The translations under genes were made by a program, and so were the position numbers. This document shows positions 41,503 to 51,737 of a stretch of 64,000 nucleotides of DNA, piece after piece. The DNA comes from Gracilaria domingensis. Taxonomy: Eukaryota > Rhodophyta > Florideophyceae > Gracilariales > Gracilariaceae. The stretch spans positions 1 to 64,000 of the forward strand of contig VCMS01000220.1 in assembly GCA_022539475.1 (NCBI GenBank), read 5' to 3'. The first letter of the stretch is position 1, and the number at the start of each line of letters is the position of its first letter. Below the pieces are notes generated by a model, which worked only from the letters and a program-made list of their open reading frames with translations, had not been told where the DNA came from and searched no databases.

Positions 41503-41829
41503 ATGGCTCGATCCACTGGCATCTCACTTTTGGCTAAGCTTCTCGTGGCCGTCGGCATGCTGCAGCTCACTGCTGCGCAGGCGCCTGAGCCCGTCGGTCT
41601 CGGCGCCGAGAAGCTCGAGCCTTTGCCGCCGGCGCCAGCTTCTACGGTGCCATTGACCGTCACGGTGCTCCCACCGCCGCAGATCGCCGCCTTCTTCAAC
41701 GTGCAGCAGCAGGCTGCCTCTCCGTCTCCAGTCGCTGTCTCCGTAGAGCCCGAAGTTGAGGAGCCCACTGCCACCCCCGTCGCTGAGGAACCGATTCCGA
41801 CGCCATTTGTCGTGCCTATGCCTTGTTAG
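41503..41829 (+). CDS. Small secreted Pro-rich acidic protein
   Basis: A 108-residue protein with a signal peptide (hydrophobic run SLLAKLLVAVGMLQLTA, cleavage likely after Ala25). The mature N-terminus QAPEPVGLGAEKLEPLPP matches the product at 39497-39883 almost position for position, followed in both by an ASTV word. The remainder differs: it is Pro/Val/Glu-rich (VEPEVEEPTATPVAEEPIPTP) and acidic, where the partner is Arg-rich and basic. The two genes point away from each other across 1.6 kb. A pair of oppositely charged wall or matrix proteins from one ancestor is a reasonable reading. Confidence 0.8.
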   Translation: MARSTGISLLAKLLVAVGMLQLTAAQAPEPVGLGAEKLEPLPPAPASTVPLTVTVLPPPQIAAFFNVQQQAASPSPVAVSVEPEVEEPTATPVAEEPIPTPFVVPMPC

Positions 41830-44817
41830 AGCCCACAGGCGGTTTTGGTTCCACGCACCGAGTGCCTTGCTCGGTGAATTGGTTCCTTTTCAATGCAGTC
41901 GTTTAGGATGGTCACGTTCTGGTGCCTCTGTGCTTTTCTTGTAGCCAGTTCTAACTCGGTACTATCAAAAGTAAAACTTCTTTGACAAAATTAATATCAT
42001 GTCAACCAAACTGGTTGTGGCGTTACATCTCACAGAATGTGAAGCTCCCCATGTGACACAACGAAGTGTCAACCTTTCTAAGAACTGGCATTCTCGTTGA
42101 GGATCTTATACCACTTTCCACCATACAGGCCCTCTTCTGCTGAGTTGCAATGCGCACCAATAGCTCGCATGTCTCAAACATTGACTTGAAACGACCGCCG
42201 ATACGTACTTGTCACAAGCTTGAGGCGATGTTTGAGTCTGCATCCACACCCTGACAGCTTGTCGCCCGATGATACGTGTTGTGGAACAAAATGGCTATGC
42301 CTGACGTAGCATAGTTAGTCCACGTCCGAGTTTCGGTTTATCTGTTCGGTCGTCCTAGCCCTGCGGAAATAGAATCTCAAGACTTGTGTACTATACGAAA
42401 TGAGAAGGAAAACTTTCGACTGCAGGACGCATAGCTATTCTCGTCCGACTTATTTCGCGAGGCACTGGTGGTGCACGGTTTGTTGGAAGTCATCAGCAAT
42501 GGTCAAGCAAGGAGCACTTGCGGTCACCAGTTATGATGAGTCAGGCGGTCATTATCTCAGCTGAGCAAAAGAGAATGCCTCATTTACGAAGTAGATGCCA
42601 CTGGACCTTGAAGGCCATCATTGTGAGACCACAGGACTAGTCGAGAGAGTTCCATCGAGGAAGCATCTAGAATGCTCCGGAAGCAACTAGAACATGGTTC
42701 TTTTTAAGTTCCCTGGAAGCCTCTAAATCCTTCTGTAGAAATCCTGAGAGAAACATGATGATGTAGGAACCTTATATTTTATAGAACCATCTACAATATT
42801 TCATGAAGAAAGTAACAGAGCTCGCAAGACTCTCTGTCTTGTTTGAAACAGCGCAACGAAGAGTCATTAATGAAACCTTGAGTATGTTTAAACCTTTCCG
42901 TCATGATGCCTTCGTAAAAAGAATCAGAATAGGACTTCGATTCATTGACAACTATTCTACAAACGGACGCTCGGTTTGGCGGCTTTCTACATACAAGAAC
43001 TTTTTGGTCGAAATGCACGTATAGCGGCGGTGTAAAGGTTTCTCCTTTGCGAGAAACTCGTCATCGGCAGTACTGATTAACATGCATTGTACCTGCTGAG
43101 AAACATATGCCCAATAAGCAGCTTGAGTCCAGTTTAGCAGAGAACCGATTGCTTTGTGCACGCTCTAGAGCCCACAGGGATTTATCAGAGATATTCTGAG
43201 AGAGGGTCGAGGTCTTACTTGGCTAATAATATAGCAAACAACAAATAGTCTACAGATATGAGAGTTGTGGATGTTATTTTGTAGTACAATGACGCGGCTG
43301 GTGACTATAAAAGGGTTGAGACACAGTACAGAGGACCAGGCAGAGCGCCGGAGTTGCTCATTGGTTTTTCCATAGTGACGACGCCCACAAAAAGCAGAAC
43401 TTATTGTTCGCCTTCAGCTTGTTGATCTTTATTAGTTGGTAGAAATGGGATTGAACGACAAGCAGCAACTTGTCGTCGAGAGAAAGGCATTTGCCTTTCT
43501 CCCACAGCAAGACCGAAATAGATAGAGCTGTACCCAACACAAAAGAACAGTTTCGTAGGAGCTGATAGATCTGCAGCGCGAACGTCTCGTCATCCAGTAA
43601 TAAGCGGTTTCAAGCGCGACAGTCCATCAGCGGCATTGAGCTTTGAGCAGATGTGAATAAGAGAGACGCGAATGTTAAAAGCCAAAATAAATGCTGCAAA
43701 CCGACGACAGCGCAGATGGGGAATGGAGATAATCTTCCTTTGTCCATTTTTCCGAGGGTAACCATAGAATCGATGAAGAAAACGACCCAATTCGAAATAC
43801 AATCTAAAACTACCCCGTTGAAGGCTAGAACGGCTGTCGCGGCTTCGGGGTAGGTAATATGTTCTTCATTACGCCACGTTTAGACAAAAGCTGTCGCCTA
43901 CGATATTTTTCGATAAATAACTTTTGATAGAGCAACATGTGGTGCAATCCCAGAAAAGAAAAAGCCAGCAAGGGAGTTTGAATCCCCGCTCTCAGACGAG
44001 GTTTGCGCAGCGACAGTGCACCCCATATCGTTCAGAGTGGATGTAAATCCACGAACATTTCAGGCTTTACTACAGGGTTAAGAAAAAATGCTCAAATGAG
44101 AAACAGTGCCCAAAAAAGCAAACACAGCAGTGTAAATTAAGATGACCAATGGTGGTATCTGTAGCTAAATGTAGACATCCAAAGATAAAACAACTAAATA
44201 GGTATAGGCGTTAATGAACCAAACCACTGGTAAAAAGAAAACAAAGAACAGAAAAAAACCCAAGTACTAATGCAAAGAGAAAATATAAGTCAGTAAACAA
44301 ATATATGTGCACTTTACGAGTCACACGAAAAACAAAATAAAAACAAGACCAATGATGGTATGCACTGCGTGCACTCTTCTGTGTGGAGCTGAGGGATAAT
44401 TTGACCGTGCTCCAATAAGTCGCTCCTCAAGGAGTTACAATCGTGGCGCAAGCAAAACAGCTAGAGTCGGCCACCGGGTTACTTTTACTACATTGGATAT
44501 GACGGTGGCCCATCACCTGAGTAGTAGAATCGGCGGCTCTCTAGAGGGGTATAAAAAATATCTAAGTAATAGATTAATCTAGCACCTTGTGCGCACCTCC
44601 CGTCCCGGGCAGTCTTGACAGTGTTCGACCAAAACCCACGCGGTATTTCTAAAAATGAAGAAAAGACTGAGTCCATCCAAACAACCCAATTTTAGGATAC
44701 ATGTACACATTGCGGGTCCAGATCTACGTTATCGTGCTACTCATAACCTCCAGTTTCCCATCGATGAGCTTCTCAATAACTTATGATTGCCACTACCGAA
44801 ACGGTATCTTTGAAAAA
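41830..44817. other. Gene-poor DNA
   Basis: About 3 kb without a supported gene. At about 43590-43710 the minus strand has a short stretch (HICSKLNAADGLSRL) resembling the end of a retrotransposon RNase H, a small fossil fragment. From about 44040 to 44360 the sequence is A-rich on the plus strand. Confidence 0.45.
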
Positions 44818-46500
44818 GTTTTGCTCTACACATCCCACTTCTTAAAAGAAAACCGCCCTAGTTAAGGACGAATTCCGTGACGGACATCAGTATTAATATA
44901 CTACCGCGTTTGTGGGTTCTGAACGTTTGGCTTCTATACATCCACACTCCGATCTCATACCAGTCTCTCCAAACCTCTCGAACGCAAGTGTATCTATACC
45001 CTTCCTACTTTCTCCTTCGAAATCTTCGATATCGGAAAGCAACTCTAACCAACCGATTCCTCCGTCTTCCTGACAACAGCTCACCGGTTGCACTACAGTG
45101 GGCGCGTGGAACGCTTCCGATCCTATGCCGACCGTGCCGGCCGGTCCAACTTGGATTCCGCGGAGGGTACTTGTCAACCGTGATCCTTTGCAGGACCCCC
45201 GATTGTATTCCCGGGCACCTCGATTCCATACCGTAGCGGTAAATGACGCCGCATTGTTAGACTCGTATGACGAGAATGGTGTACGTCCTGGTGACCTTCC
45301 AGTTGCGGTTGCCCAGTGTAGAGCAACGCATTTTGCGTGGTTATCAGGATGATGCGCCTCATATACTCAGGGGAGTGATACGAGGATGCACTCGAAGAGT
45401 TATGAGTTGGACCCAATTTTGGCGGTTACTTTTGGAATGGCTTTCCCACAGTTACCTGTAATCAGGGTTGCCATTGCTGGCCAATACCGCTAGGTGGACG
45501 CGTGTACTACACCACCGTGTGTGTGCATATTACGGGACAATAGGTAGTGCACCTGAGGTGCCTGACACTGGGCTAGCCACGTGTACGGACCCCTGCGGGT
45601 GTGCACCACGTGTACATAGTTAGTTTAGACCTACTTAGGTGAGCTCGACCTCGTCGTCGCGAGCACCTTTGTAAAGTCAACCCGAGCACTTCTAAGTGAA
45701 CTCTTTGTCGAGTAGCGCTCTCCTGAGTGGACTCACACGAGTGAGGCTCTGGCGCCAACCGCCTACGTGGGTTATCACTCTCGCGAGTATAGCCACGTCT
45801 GGTTACGGTGGTCCTACCCTCTCGGTACCTTTGAGGAACATCTGTCGTTGATGTCGGGACCTGAGGGTCGTACCGAGGAGGTATAGGACTAGATTACGAA
45901 GTGATCCGACTCTGTATAGAGTTTTGCCGTGTTTACGGAAACCCGTGCATTACCGTTGGAGGATCTCTCCCCGCTCCGGGCACAGTGCCGAGGAGGCCCT
46001 ACCTGTCGCGTGTGGGTGTTGTTTGGTTGTTGTTTTCTGTTGCTTTCCCTCTCGGGACTACACCTGTCGTTGGTCGTGTTTCATCGTTGCCGATACCACC
46101 CCATCTCTGGAGTTTCTCATCGTTTCCTCACCACGTGGCCTAGCACCTCTGTAGGTATAGCCAGTTGCCACTTCGGCCTTACAACCGAGTTACGGTGGTA
46201 CAGAGGGCTCTGTCACTGGTCTGCCATCTCTCACGAGAGCGGACCTCCGGACAGTCTGGTGGGTTTCACTGTTCCGAGTTTGCCCCACACTCAGTAGATG
46301 GATTGGCGCGTGCGCGTCGCGATACCTATTGCTCATCTCCGGGTGAGACATGGTCAGACTCGTGACGACGCGAGAAGTAACATGGCGAGAATCGCATACC
46401 AACGCTTGGTCCGTACCCCTGGTAATACCTTCATTCCACCCGAGTACGGGTTCGATATTGCCATCTTCCAAACTCGCCGAGAAGAATCTTACGGTGCCAA
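44818..46500 (+). mobile_element. Fossil of a third chromovirus-like family (LTR end and antisense frame), interrupted by a solo LTR
   Basis: At 44818-44830 the plus strand reads TTTTGCTCTACA-like sequence, the same terminus as the LTRs of A and C, followed by a purine-rich tract on the minus strand. To its right, 45098-45316 and 46290-46500 resemble parts of the antisense frames of elements A and C (SRAPRFHTVAVND; PPEYGFDIAIF), with family A's solo LTR lying between them. The rest of the element is missing. It is a heavily decayed fragment. The left edge of its LTR could not be placed. Confidence 0.6.
45317..46289 (+). repeat. Solo LTR of family A
   Basis: A 973-bp unit in opposite orientation to the LTRs of element A and nearly identical to 10710-11682. 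It begins TGTAGAGCAACGC and ends GCCCCACA. The flanks read CCCAG (45312-45316) and CTCAG (46290-46294), a 5-bp target duplication with one mismatch. A solo LTR arises when the two LTRs of a full element recombine. Its similarity to the right LTR of A suggests recent activity of the family. Confidence 0.88.
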
Positions 46501-47623
46501 CTTTTCTGCCTTTTGCAACTGTGAAAACGACGCGGATGATCCTGTAAAGAACCAGAGCTGCGTTTGCTGGCCATGCATTAAAGATAACTGAGATGTCATC
46601 AATAATTTGAAGCAGAAGCGGAGAACTAGGAGAAATGAGAAAGGGCCATTTTTCGGGGGTGAAGGAAATCAAATCCATGGAAGGAAAGGGCGCGAGATTG
46701 GACTGACGAAAGATGTGGGACGCTTGATGTAGTAGGCTTTGGGCAAAAGTATGGCTGACGTACACAGAGCATTTAAAGCCCATTGGCATTGATGCCTGGC
46801 ACGGCCGAAGCAGTGTGTTGCCTGTGATGTGCTGATCAAGACTAGTGGTGATGTCCTGGATAGTGCCGGATGGAAGGTCCTTTGCCAGCACTTTCGGAAG
46901 CGGGAACAGGCGAGAGAGAGAAAACCGGAAGCGTGATGTTATGAAACATGGTTTCAACATCAAAAAAGAAGCCAGAGAGATTTTCAGTAGCTTGGATCGA
47001 AGAGAATAGCTCAGGATCTGGTAGAAAGGTGTGGAGCGGATCTGCAAGAAGCTGGTTTTGGATCTTTGGACAGGAAATTAATCTGTCGCTGTCGCGGGAC
47101 TTTGTCACTGCAAAGAGGGTGAGCTGGATAACATCGGCTAAACTGGTGTAGCTTGGGGACTCAATCTGTATGACAGACCAGTTGATCATTCCTGCTGAAT
47201 GTAAACGAGAGACAAGTCTGATATATTTGCGCGGTGTGGTGTGAGTAATCGGCTTTGGGCAGGGCTGGAGCAGGACATTGCTTGTTGCTCGAAAGGAGCA
47301 CTTTAACTAAGTAGGCTTCGAAAGGGGACTGACCACTAGAGGGAAAGAGATGCTGCACTTCTTTGGGAGTCCGATTTATCCACTGAACGGCGTTGGAGGG
47401 ATGAGGAGGGGGTTTATTGGTGGGCAGCGCGATTCGGTCGGGGTCGATTCTTTTGAAAATTCTGTCGTCGAAACTCGCTTCGGGATCGTTGAAGAGAGGT
47501 AAGAGATCTCCAGGTAGGTGAAAGGAATCGGAAAGAAGATTGTGTGATACAGAAGGACAATTGGGATTTGTTGAGGAATTGCGCTGTCGGAGGTGATTAG
47601 ATGATATAAGGGCAAGTATTGTG
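46500..47623 (-). mobile_element. Reverse-transcriptase-like fossil, class unassigned
   Basis: The minus strand has stretches with reverse-transcriptase character: a segment with DRLISCPKIQN, then FFFDVETMFHNITLP in the place of motif A, then MPMGFKCSVYVSHTF like the motif B region, and IIDDISVIF like motif C. It is not close to the gypsy pol proteins in the window. It is decayed, with several breaks. Element C has inserted at its right edge. Confidence 0.45.
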
Positions 47624-47628
47624 CTCTG

Positions 47629-48485
47629 TGTGGTGCAAACCCTCGACGGGAAAACAACAAGCCGCGTCGCGGACGGGCACCTCAGGGTGTTCAGACCCTG
47701 CTCCCTGTGAAGGGCAGTCGAGCGGCAGAACCCTCCGATAGGGCCAACACGAGCCGGGTGTAAATCCGGGTGGCCCCGATCTGGGCGTGCAGTCGGAGGT
47801 AGAAGGGGTAGAATCGGCGTAGGTATCCGGATGGTTCCGGCGAGCCACAGCGAGTGGGGGTATCCAGCCCAACGGTATGGGGCGACAAAAGATCAACAAA
47901 CGAGCCGCACTGCGGAGCACTGACTCGCGATAAGCGGGAAAACTCCCGAGACAAATGGGACAAACCTACAATGTAGGGCAGAGTAGCGAAAGCCGTAAGA
48001 CGGAAATGAAAACAATAAAATAGATGAGAAAAGTGCCGTGACGACGGATCAGTACTCTTCAGGGACGGAGGTTGGTTGATCAGCCCGGAATGGCGGCGGT
48101 ATTCCCCAGGATGGGGCTTGTGACCGTGCGCAAGCGGCAAGAAGATCAGAGCCAAAGGCCTCGTTGAGGTTTACTTCCCTTACAGTGGCGGCAAGTGCCG
48201 CCACTTATATACGGCACTTGAAAATATCCATTAAAATATCTAGCTATCCGGCGATGCCGGCCAATACACTACAGGTGTGCACCTGTGGCAAGTTTGCCAC
48301 GGCGCACCCGCTATCGGGCCAACTTGGCACACGTGTGGAGAAATACTACCCTTCCTAGGCATACCCCAAAATAGGGCCACTATCACAGTAGCCTCTCATA
48401 ACCTGAGGTGTCGAAGCCGGTAACGGATCAACAAACTATGAAAAGAACCTCGGTGCATCCCCACAAAAGGGCGTTTTGCTCTACA
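47629..48485 (-). repeat. 3' LTR of element C (857 bp)
   Basis: It has TG..CA ends on the minus strand. It contains a perfect 9-bp-arm palindrome, GTGGCGGCA-AG-TGCCGCCAC (about 48186-48207), next to TATATA (about 48210). On the minus strand the TATA word comes first and the hairpin directly after it, as if at the transcript start. Other short inverted repeats (CAGGTGTGCACCTG, GTGGCAAGTTTGCCAC) follow. Confidence 0.9.
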
Positions 48486-48538
48486 TCTCCGCCTTCTCAG
48501 GCTGAGACACCGACCCCGTCGGCTCGACACGCCTCGCG

Positions 48539-50344
48539 ATGGAGGGATATAAGGAGGTATCCCAAGACGGGTCTGCCGAGAACTGTTCGGAGCCACCAAC
48601 ACCTCCGGTGTCCATAGCGAACCTCGCCATCACGAGCTCCCCTGCGATGTCCAACGCACCGAACGGCCCTCCGTCCTCGACGGCACGTATGCAAGTGTCC
48701 AACCCGCCATTCCGGTCTGTACCTCTTCCGCAGTCAGCGGCTGCCTCTCAACCGGGCTCTTCCGGACAGGATCACGCTCCAGCTCAGGCTGGTCCCGCGC
48801 CCGTGTGGGATTGGTTCAACGCCGAGATGCCAGCTACGCTGGGTGGGTGGCCTACCGCAGGCGCGTTACGCATCCGGGATCCGCACCGGCACAGTTTTCT
48901 TTTCGCCCAGGCTCCCTGGCTTGACGCCGAGGCCGTTCGGGATACCGAGCTCGTCGACTCGTACGCTGTCGACGGTCAACTCCCTGGTGGGCTTCCTGCT
49001 GACGTTACCCGTTCATGGGACTGGATCGCCCGCGTTGCGGTTATACCGAGTTGCCTGTTTGTAGGTCGAAACGAGACAAGACAGTTCGTTCGCAATGAGA
49101 TGGCCCGGATTGGGTACGCGCGACACTTCCGGGCTCCGAATGAACATCCGGTGCCGGCACAGTACCAGTACGACGTGGCACGCTACCGAACTTTCGGCGA
49201 AGTCGGCTACGGCGACCACTTAGCCAACGCGTTGGACAAAATTGACCGATATTCGGACACCGTTCAGCCGCAGCAGGAGTTGCTCCTGTGGGCGCGGCCT
49301 ATTCTTCGCGCCGAGTTCCGGTTCCTTCGCCGTCCTGGACGGTCTCAATTTCATGAAGGCCTCCGATTCGAGAGGAAATAGCGTTCCCGCTTCGGAGTGC
49401 TGGCGCCGTACCAGTGCACGGAGGTGGAGCACATCGCGCGTCACTCCCATACTGGGCGATACCTGCCGCTGCCGTCATTTTGGCCCGCGGTCGAAGTCCC
49501 ACGAGGGTGTCACGTAGAGCTACCGCACTGCCTAACTTACATAGGCTCGTATTTCATGAACGATCCGCCTCGCGGCCTGTGGAGCATTCTGTCAACAGAA
49601 TGGACCGTCCGCGTTCCGGCTTTCCTCCTCATCGAGGCATATGATTCGTACCGAGTTTGGTTCATCCCGGAGCTCATCCGGCAAGCGATCCGAGCGTTGG
49701 ATCTCTCCGAAGTGCTTGGCTCGGTCCGCAATGCGCGCGAAGCCACCACGTTGGTGGACGTCATAGACCAGATTGACTGGAATGAGGTGCCTGCTAGTCA
49801 GGTTTCCGACGGGGTTCGTCGGCAGTCGGACCGTTCTCCCGGACGGAACGTCAACGAAGGCGACGTCGTATACTTTGAACTATGGATTTGGGAGGTAATT
49901 GGTCCCGCTGAGGCGGCTGGTCGCCGCCGAGAGGAGCGATATATCCGGGAAGGGCACCCGCGTGGGTTCGTATACGTCGATGACGACGGTGATGACCCTA
50001 CTGAGGGAGGAAGCCCCATGGATAAGGGGAGCCCAGATGGCGTGGGGGAAGAACCAGAGCCCGAAGCTATGGGCGACGACGACGACGTCGTGGTCGTGGT
50101 CCCACCCGCTGTAGCGGCTCCCGACCCGACCGGCCCGTGGGCTCAGGACGTAGCATCCACCGGGGGCGGCAGTTCCTCTCTCACTCCGCGAGCGGCGGTC
50201 ATCCGCGACTTCCTCCGAGGCGTGGGAGTGGCCGTTCCCGATACGGTGACCGACGAGTCGGAGTTGCAAGCGATAGCGGCACAGCGCTTCTCCGGGGCTC
50301 CCGGTAGTGGGGGCACCCCAGGTGCTGGGTCGCCCGGCGCGTAA
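48539..50344 (+). pseudogene. Extra antisense reading frame of element C (aORF), function unknown
   Basis: Coding-like stretch opposite to gag-pol, between the 3' LTR and the chromodomain frame. The first half has a Ser/Pro-rich lead, then RDPHRHSFLFAQAPW, QLPGGLP, EMARIGYARHF and YRTFGEVGYG. The second half has VPRGCHVELPHCLTYIGSY, AYDSYRVWFIPELIRQAIRAL, DVIDQIDW and SDRSPGR, then an acidic, Pro/Gly-rich tail. Each of these has a counterpart in element A, at corresponding places, so selection has kept the protein across families. No known domain is recognised. It is close to whole in this copy, about one break. Confidence 0.75.
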
Positions 50345-50542
50345 TTCCCCGGCTCGCGATCCCTGACGGGCTACGGTAGTCCGCGATAGACCCCGATGAT
50401 GAGCGGCGACTGAATAGTTAGAGGTAAACTTCTCCAGCCGTGCTGGCTTGGCTCAAACTCTTCGTCTTGTTCTCCCCCTTCTCAGTGAGCAATACCTCAT
50501 TCGAGGCTGTTGCGAATGGCCCACAAGAGAGGGGTAACTCTT

Positions 50543-50824
50543 CCGCACAAGCGGCTGTAGCGATAAAACTTCTTAGTCTTCCTTCCAGTGTCCTGGATTC
50601 TTCTCCTTCTTCTTAGGCTTCTTTCCTCTTCTTCTTCTCCACCGTAAGTGGCTTCCGCGTTTCGCGGCATGTTTGTTCAGCAAAAAGCTGTCCGCTTAGA
50701 GCGGCCTGGTCCGCCTGAGGCGGCTAAGTGATCTCAAATAAACTTAGTTTCATCCGCTTGACGCGGCATATTCTTGCGTAATGCAATACTGTCCGCATGA
50801 GGCGGCATATTCCGTCTGAGACGG
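50543..50824. repeat. Cluster of seven short CCGC..GCGG hairpins in element C
   Basis: Perfect 4-bp (one 5-bp) inverted repeats of 12-13 nt lie at 50543-50554, 50655-50667, 50692-50704, 50711-50723, 50754-50766, 50793-50805 and 50812-50824. Loops differ (TTAGA, CTGAG, TTGAC, ATGAG, TCTGA types), arms are CCGC/GCGG or CCGT/ACGG. They fill the gap between the ends of the antisense frame and the chromodomain frame. A role in ending or processing two converging transcripts is inference. Confidence 0.75.
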
Positions 50825-50849
50825 CTGTGCTCAATAGAGACGTGAGTGG

Positions 50850-51638
50850 TCAACCCACTTGGGCCTCGTCCAGCGTAGCCGGTATCGGTCTCCGTGTGCG
50901 ACGGTGGTACCGCAAAACCTTCGAGCGAGGAAAGTGCTCAATGGGCTCGTGCGTATCCTCTGAAGAGGCGTAGCCGAACCAACGGACTCGATACAGTAGT
51001 TCCCCGTCAGGGGCGTAGCCGTGACTTACCAGACGGTCAACGACATATTCCTCGTCCAGAAATCTCCGCTCTGTGTGCGGCTTGCTCGAGGAATCCTCTT
51101 TCGAGGCGTAGTCGTCGCTTCTCCTGCCGTGGGCATCGTCGTTGGTGATCGGCTTCCGTCCTGACGGCAGTACATCCTGTACGCCAGGCTTTGGTCTTCG
51201 TGACCATGGTGCTTTCCTGACATTCATGCTTCCAGATTCCTGGCTCTTCTCCCCATGCTGCTGGGCTGTGACCGTGCTTCGGTCTTCTCGAATAGCGAGC
51301 TTCCGGCGTTCCGGCACAATCTCCCGTTGCGACGGTGAACCGTCCGCAGAGCGGTGAGCCAGCGAGTGGTGTTCTGGCACGTGCCGTGGTGGCGGTTCGC
51401 CGCGCGCTCCGGTTTGCGACACCTGCGCCTTTGCATGGCTGTCAAGAGCCGATTCAAATTCGGAATTTTTTGAACCGTTTTTAGACGGCGCCAGGTCTGT
51501 GGCTGGCACGTGCCCGGCTTGCGCACTGTAATCCTCGGTTGGAGGCGGATCTCCGACGGAGCTCGACACTTGGCGCGACGTGCACGCTTCGTCAGTGCTT
51601 GAGTGCTGCCCACTTGCTGTGGCTTGACTGTTCGCCAC
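50850..51638 (-). CDS. Chromodomain frame of element C
   Basis: A 262-residue frame. Residues 1-190 are charged, Ser/Arg/Glu-rich low complexity. The end is a chromodomain: EYVVDRLVSHG, LYRVRWFGY, EDTHEPIEHFP, and the shared tail LDEAQVG. As in element A it lies beyond integrase in its own frame. The role expected is chromatin targeting of integration. Confidence 0.8.
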   Translation of the reverse strand: MANSQATASGQHSSTDEACTSRQVSSSVGDPPPTEDYSAQAGHVPATDLAPSKNGSKNSEFESALDSHAKAQVSQTGARGEPPPRHVPEHHSLAHRSADGSPSQREIVPERRKLAIREDRSTVTAQQHGEKSQESGSMNVRKAPWSRRPKPGVQDVLPSGRKPITNDDAHGRRSDDYASKEDSSSKPHTERRFLDEEYVVDRLVSHGYAPDGELLYRVRWFGYASSEDTHEPIEHFPRSKVLRYHRRTRRPIPATLDEAQVG

Positions 51639-51737
51639 ACTGGTGGTTGATTCCGTATTTTTGACGGCTTTGGCACTCGGTGCTGCACCAAAATCTCCCG
51701 AAGTCGGATCTGCCGTAACAGCACGGTTTTTTTCGAA

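Noticed and set aside
43960-44040. tRNA-like T-arm word (TTTGAATCC)
   Set aside because: The flanking bases do not form a T stem, and no matching acceptor or anticodon arms could be placed.
50543-50824. CRISPR-like array
   Set aside because: The repeated units are 13-nt hairpins with irregular spacing and no constant long repeat or equal spacers, and the setting is eukaryotic.
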